Notes under the pieces: generated by a model
What the model saw: only the letters and a program-made list of their open reading frames with translations
Told to the model about the DNA's origin: nothing
Databases searched by the model: none
Translations under genes and position numbers: made by a program
DNA from: JAEUIE01 sp046350055
GTDB lineage: Bacteria; Planctomycetota; Planctomycetia; Gemmatales; HRBIN36
Assembly: GCA_046350055.1 (NCBI GenBank)
Contig: JAXMBC010000001.1
Span: forward strand, 5,642,001-5,706,000
Direction of reading: 5' to 3'
DNA: 64,000 nucleotides
Part shown: positions 63,109 through 64,000 of the stretch, one piece after another
Layout of the letters: every line of letters begins with the position of its first letter
How positions within the stretch are numbered: the first letter of the stretch is position 1

Positions 63109-63645
63109 ATGCAGCCAATATCCCGCCAGAATGTCACCCTGATCGGCATGCCCGGCTCCGGTAAAACCACCGTGGGCCAATACCTTGCTCAACACTGGTC
63201 CTGGACCTTCTTCGATACCGACCATTTCATCGAAGCTGGTGAAGGCAAACGGTTGGAAGAGATCATTGATGCTGTCGGCTTCGAGAAGTTCCTGCAAATC
63301 GAAGCAGGTTACGTACAGAAGGTGACAGGAACCCGGCAGATCATTTCGACAGGTGGAAGCGTCATCTATGTTGATGCCGCGATGCAATACCTGAGACAGA
63401 TCAGTACCGTCGTCTACCTGGATGTACCATTGCCTGATCTCGAAGCCCGATTGGGTGACTTGAAAGCCCGCGGGGTTGTCATTGCTCCCGGCCGGACAGT
63501 TGCAGACCTCTGGCGGGAGAGACATCCACTCTATGTGAAATATGCCCACATCGTGGTGAACTGTGGTGGCGATGATCCTGCTCGCAGCGGGCGGGAGGTG
63601 GTACAGCGGGTGGAAACCCTGGGCGCTGTGCAGTCGCCAGAATAG
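63109..63645 (+). CDS. Shikimate-kinase-like P-loop kinase
   Basis: A 178-residue AroK-like protein. Walker A is GMPGSGKTTVG (14-24), with the FDTDHFIE Asp pair and GG in ISTGGSVIY. The C-terminal lid RTVADLWRERHPLYVKYAHIVV also fits. The Arg of the conserved FRxxE (shikimate-carboxylate contact) is Leu (FEKFLQIEA), so it may use another substrate or be only a homologue. It is divergent from fhcB with about 40 bases between the starts. Confidence 0.75.
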   Translation: MQPISRQNVTLIGMPGSGKTTVGQYLAQHWSWTFFDTDHFIEAGEGKRLEEIIDAVGFEKFLQIEAGYVQKVTGTRQIISTGGSVIYVDAAMQYLRQISTVVYLDVPLPDLEARLGDLKARGVVIAPGRTVADLWRERHPLYVKYAHIVVNCGGDDPARSGREVVQRVETLGAVQSPE

Positions 63646-63660
63646 AGGCGCATGCCATCG

Positions 63661-64000
63661 CTACAGGCAAGCCTCCGATGGTTCCGGCACCTGCGATTCC
63701 AGCATCTTCCTGTTCTGCTGTCGTCGGCAATGCCAGAGAGTGATGCCTCCCAGGGCAGCGATAGCTACGGTAGCGATGGTAGCTGGTTCGGGCACAGCCA
63801 CGATGCCACCCATGCGAAAGCTGATGGCAAACGAGTTCCAGGTACCCGTGGTTGTAGCTGCGGTATCACGCACATTGAGTGACCAGGTTCCTACCGCTGA
63901 TTCGCCCCAGAACGCATTGGTGGTAAAGTCCCAGACGATGTTGTCTCCGGTATCAGTGCCCGAATTGACAAACAGCCTGCTAGTGTAGGTTCCCGATGGA
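63661..64000 (-). CDS. PEP-CTERM protein with a P-domain-like segment, N-terminus beyond the window
   Basis: The frame is open from base 64000 down to a stop at 63661. The upstream part (FWGESAVGTWSLNVRDTAATTTGTWNSFAISF) has the GTWxLxVxDxAxxxxGT pattern of proprotein-convertase P domains. It ends with a PEP-CTERM sorting signal: VPEPATIATVAIAALGG, a hydrophobic stretch and the basic CRRQQNRK end. The protein is therefore exported, retained and probably processed by an exosortase. The tail after the basic patch (MLESQVPEPSEACL) is longer than usual and repeats VPEP. It is probably a surface adhesin or protease; the N-terminal part is not seen. Confidence 0.8.
   Translation of the reverse strand, partial: PSGTYTSRLFVNSGTDTGDNIVWDFTTNAFWGESAVGTWSLNVRDTAATTTGTWNSFAISFRMGGIVAVPEPATIATVAIAALGGITLWHCRRQQNRKMLESQVPEPSEACL

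Noticed and set aside
63067..63549. N-terminal extension of FhcB
   Set aside because: It is antisense to the well-supported kinase gene, and the FhcB motif starts right after ATG 63066.

Overview
The window reads as chromosomal DNA of a planctomycete, most likely Gemmataceae or a relative. This is inferred from gene content, not from a database match. Pointers are a DUF1559 pilin-like protein, a PEP-CTERM protein cut by the right edge, two redoxin/cytochrome c/copper-monooxygenase-like secreted proteins, two Hanks-type Ser/Thr kinases (one with an N-terminal CxxC module, one tail-anchored), ECF sigma factors with planctomycete-style partners, and fhcB-fhcA (formyltransferase/hydrolase complex of the tetrahydromethanopterin C1 pathway). 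GC content is mid-fifties by eye. Genes are dense and often overlap at TGATG or ATGA junctions.

Layout. 1-6 kb: a membrane protein cut by the left edge, a very acidic protein with a strong terminator, a redoxin-cytochrome-monooxygenase protein, a DCC thiol protein, a YhaM-type exoribonuclease and miaA. 6.2-8.8 kb: tRNA-Leu(UAA), a small HTH-like protein, then a possible leader ORF, a frameshifted archease and an intact rtcB. 8.8-24.7 kb: ABC exporter, kinase next to an ECF sigma factor, two tiny proteins before an RND permease and a CDF transporter, an inactive-looking caspase-fold protein with a zinc ribbon, a DinB-like protein, amidohydrolase and tandem-GNAT protein. 24.8-29.7 kb: hairpins before truD, CPBP protease, IscA-type Fe-S carrier and an FGE-like protein. 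29.7-38.2 kb, all on the minus strand: MazG-like, rimI, a phosphatase overlapping an LptF/LptG permease, then ECF sigma / anti-sigma / transaldolase / 6-phosphogluconate dehydrogenase / ribulose-phosphate epimerase / lipoate ligase. 38.3-44.7 kb: secreted protein, VWA coiled-coil protein, hppD, tail-anchored kinase and cyclophilin. 44.8-51.3 kb: DUF1569 protein, zinc-ribbon coiled coil, SRAP protein, membrane-anchored propeller-like protein, six-domain S1 protein and a secreted trefoil-like protein.

Right third. A second redoxin-cytochrome-monooxygenase protein with C-terminal EF-hands ends just before two inverted copies of a 1,960-bp IS1634-like element. Each copy sits at the same position of the same 24-nt motif, and 209 bp lie between them. 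Then come a secreted AXE1-type esterase, a DUF1559 protein, fhcA and fhcB, a shikimate-kinase-like protein and the 3' end of a P-domain/PEP-CTERM protein.

The observations most worth a second look are the IS pair in its repeat, the broken archease with an overlapping leader ORF ahead of intact rtcB, the pseudo-caspase, the permuted lipoate ligase, the sigma factor heading pentose-phosphate genes, and the RND permease with a long hydrophilic insert. All calls come from reading the sequence. No database search or computation was run.
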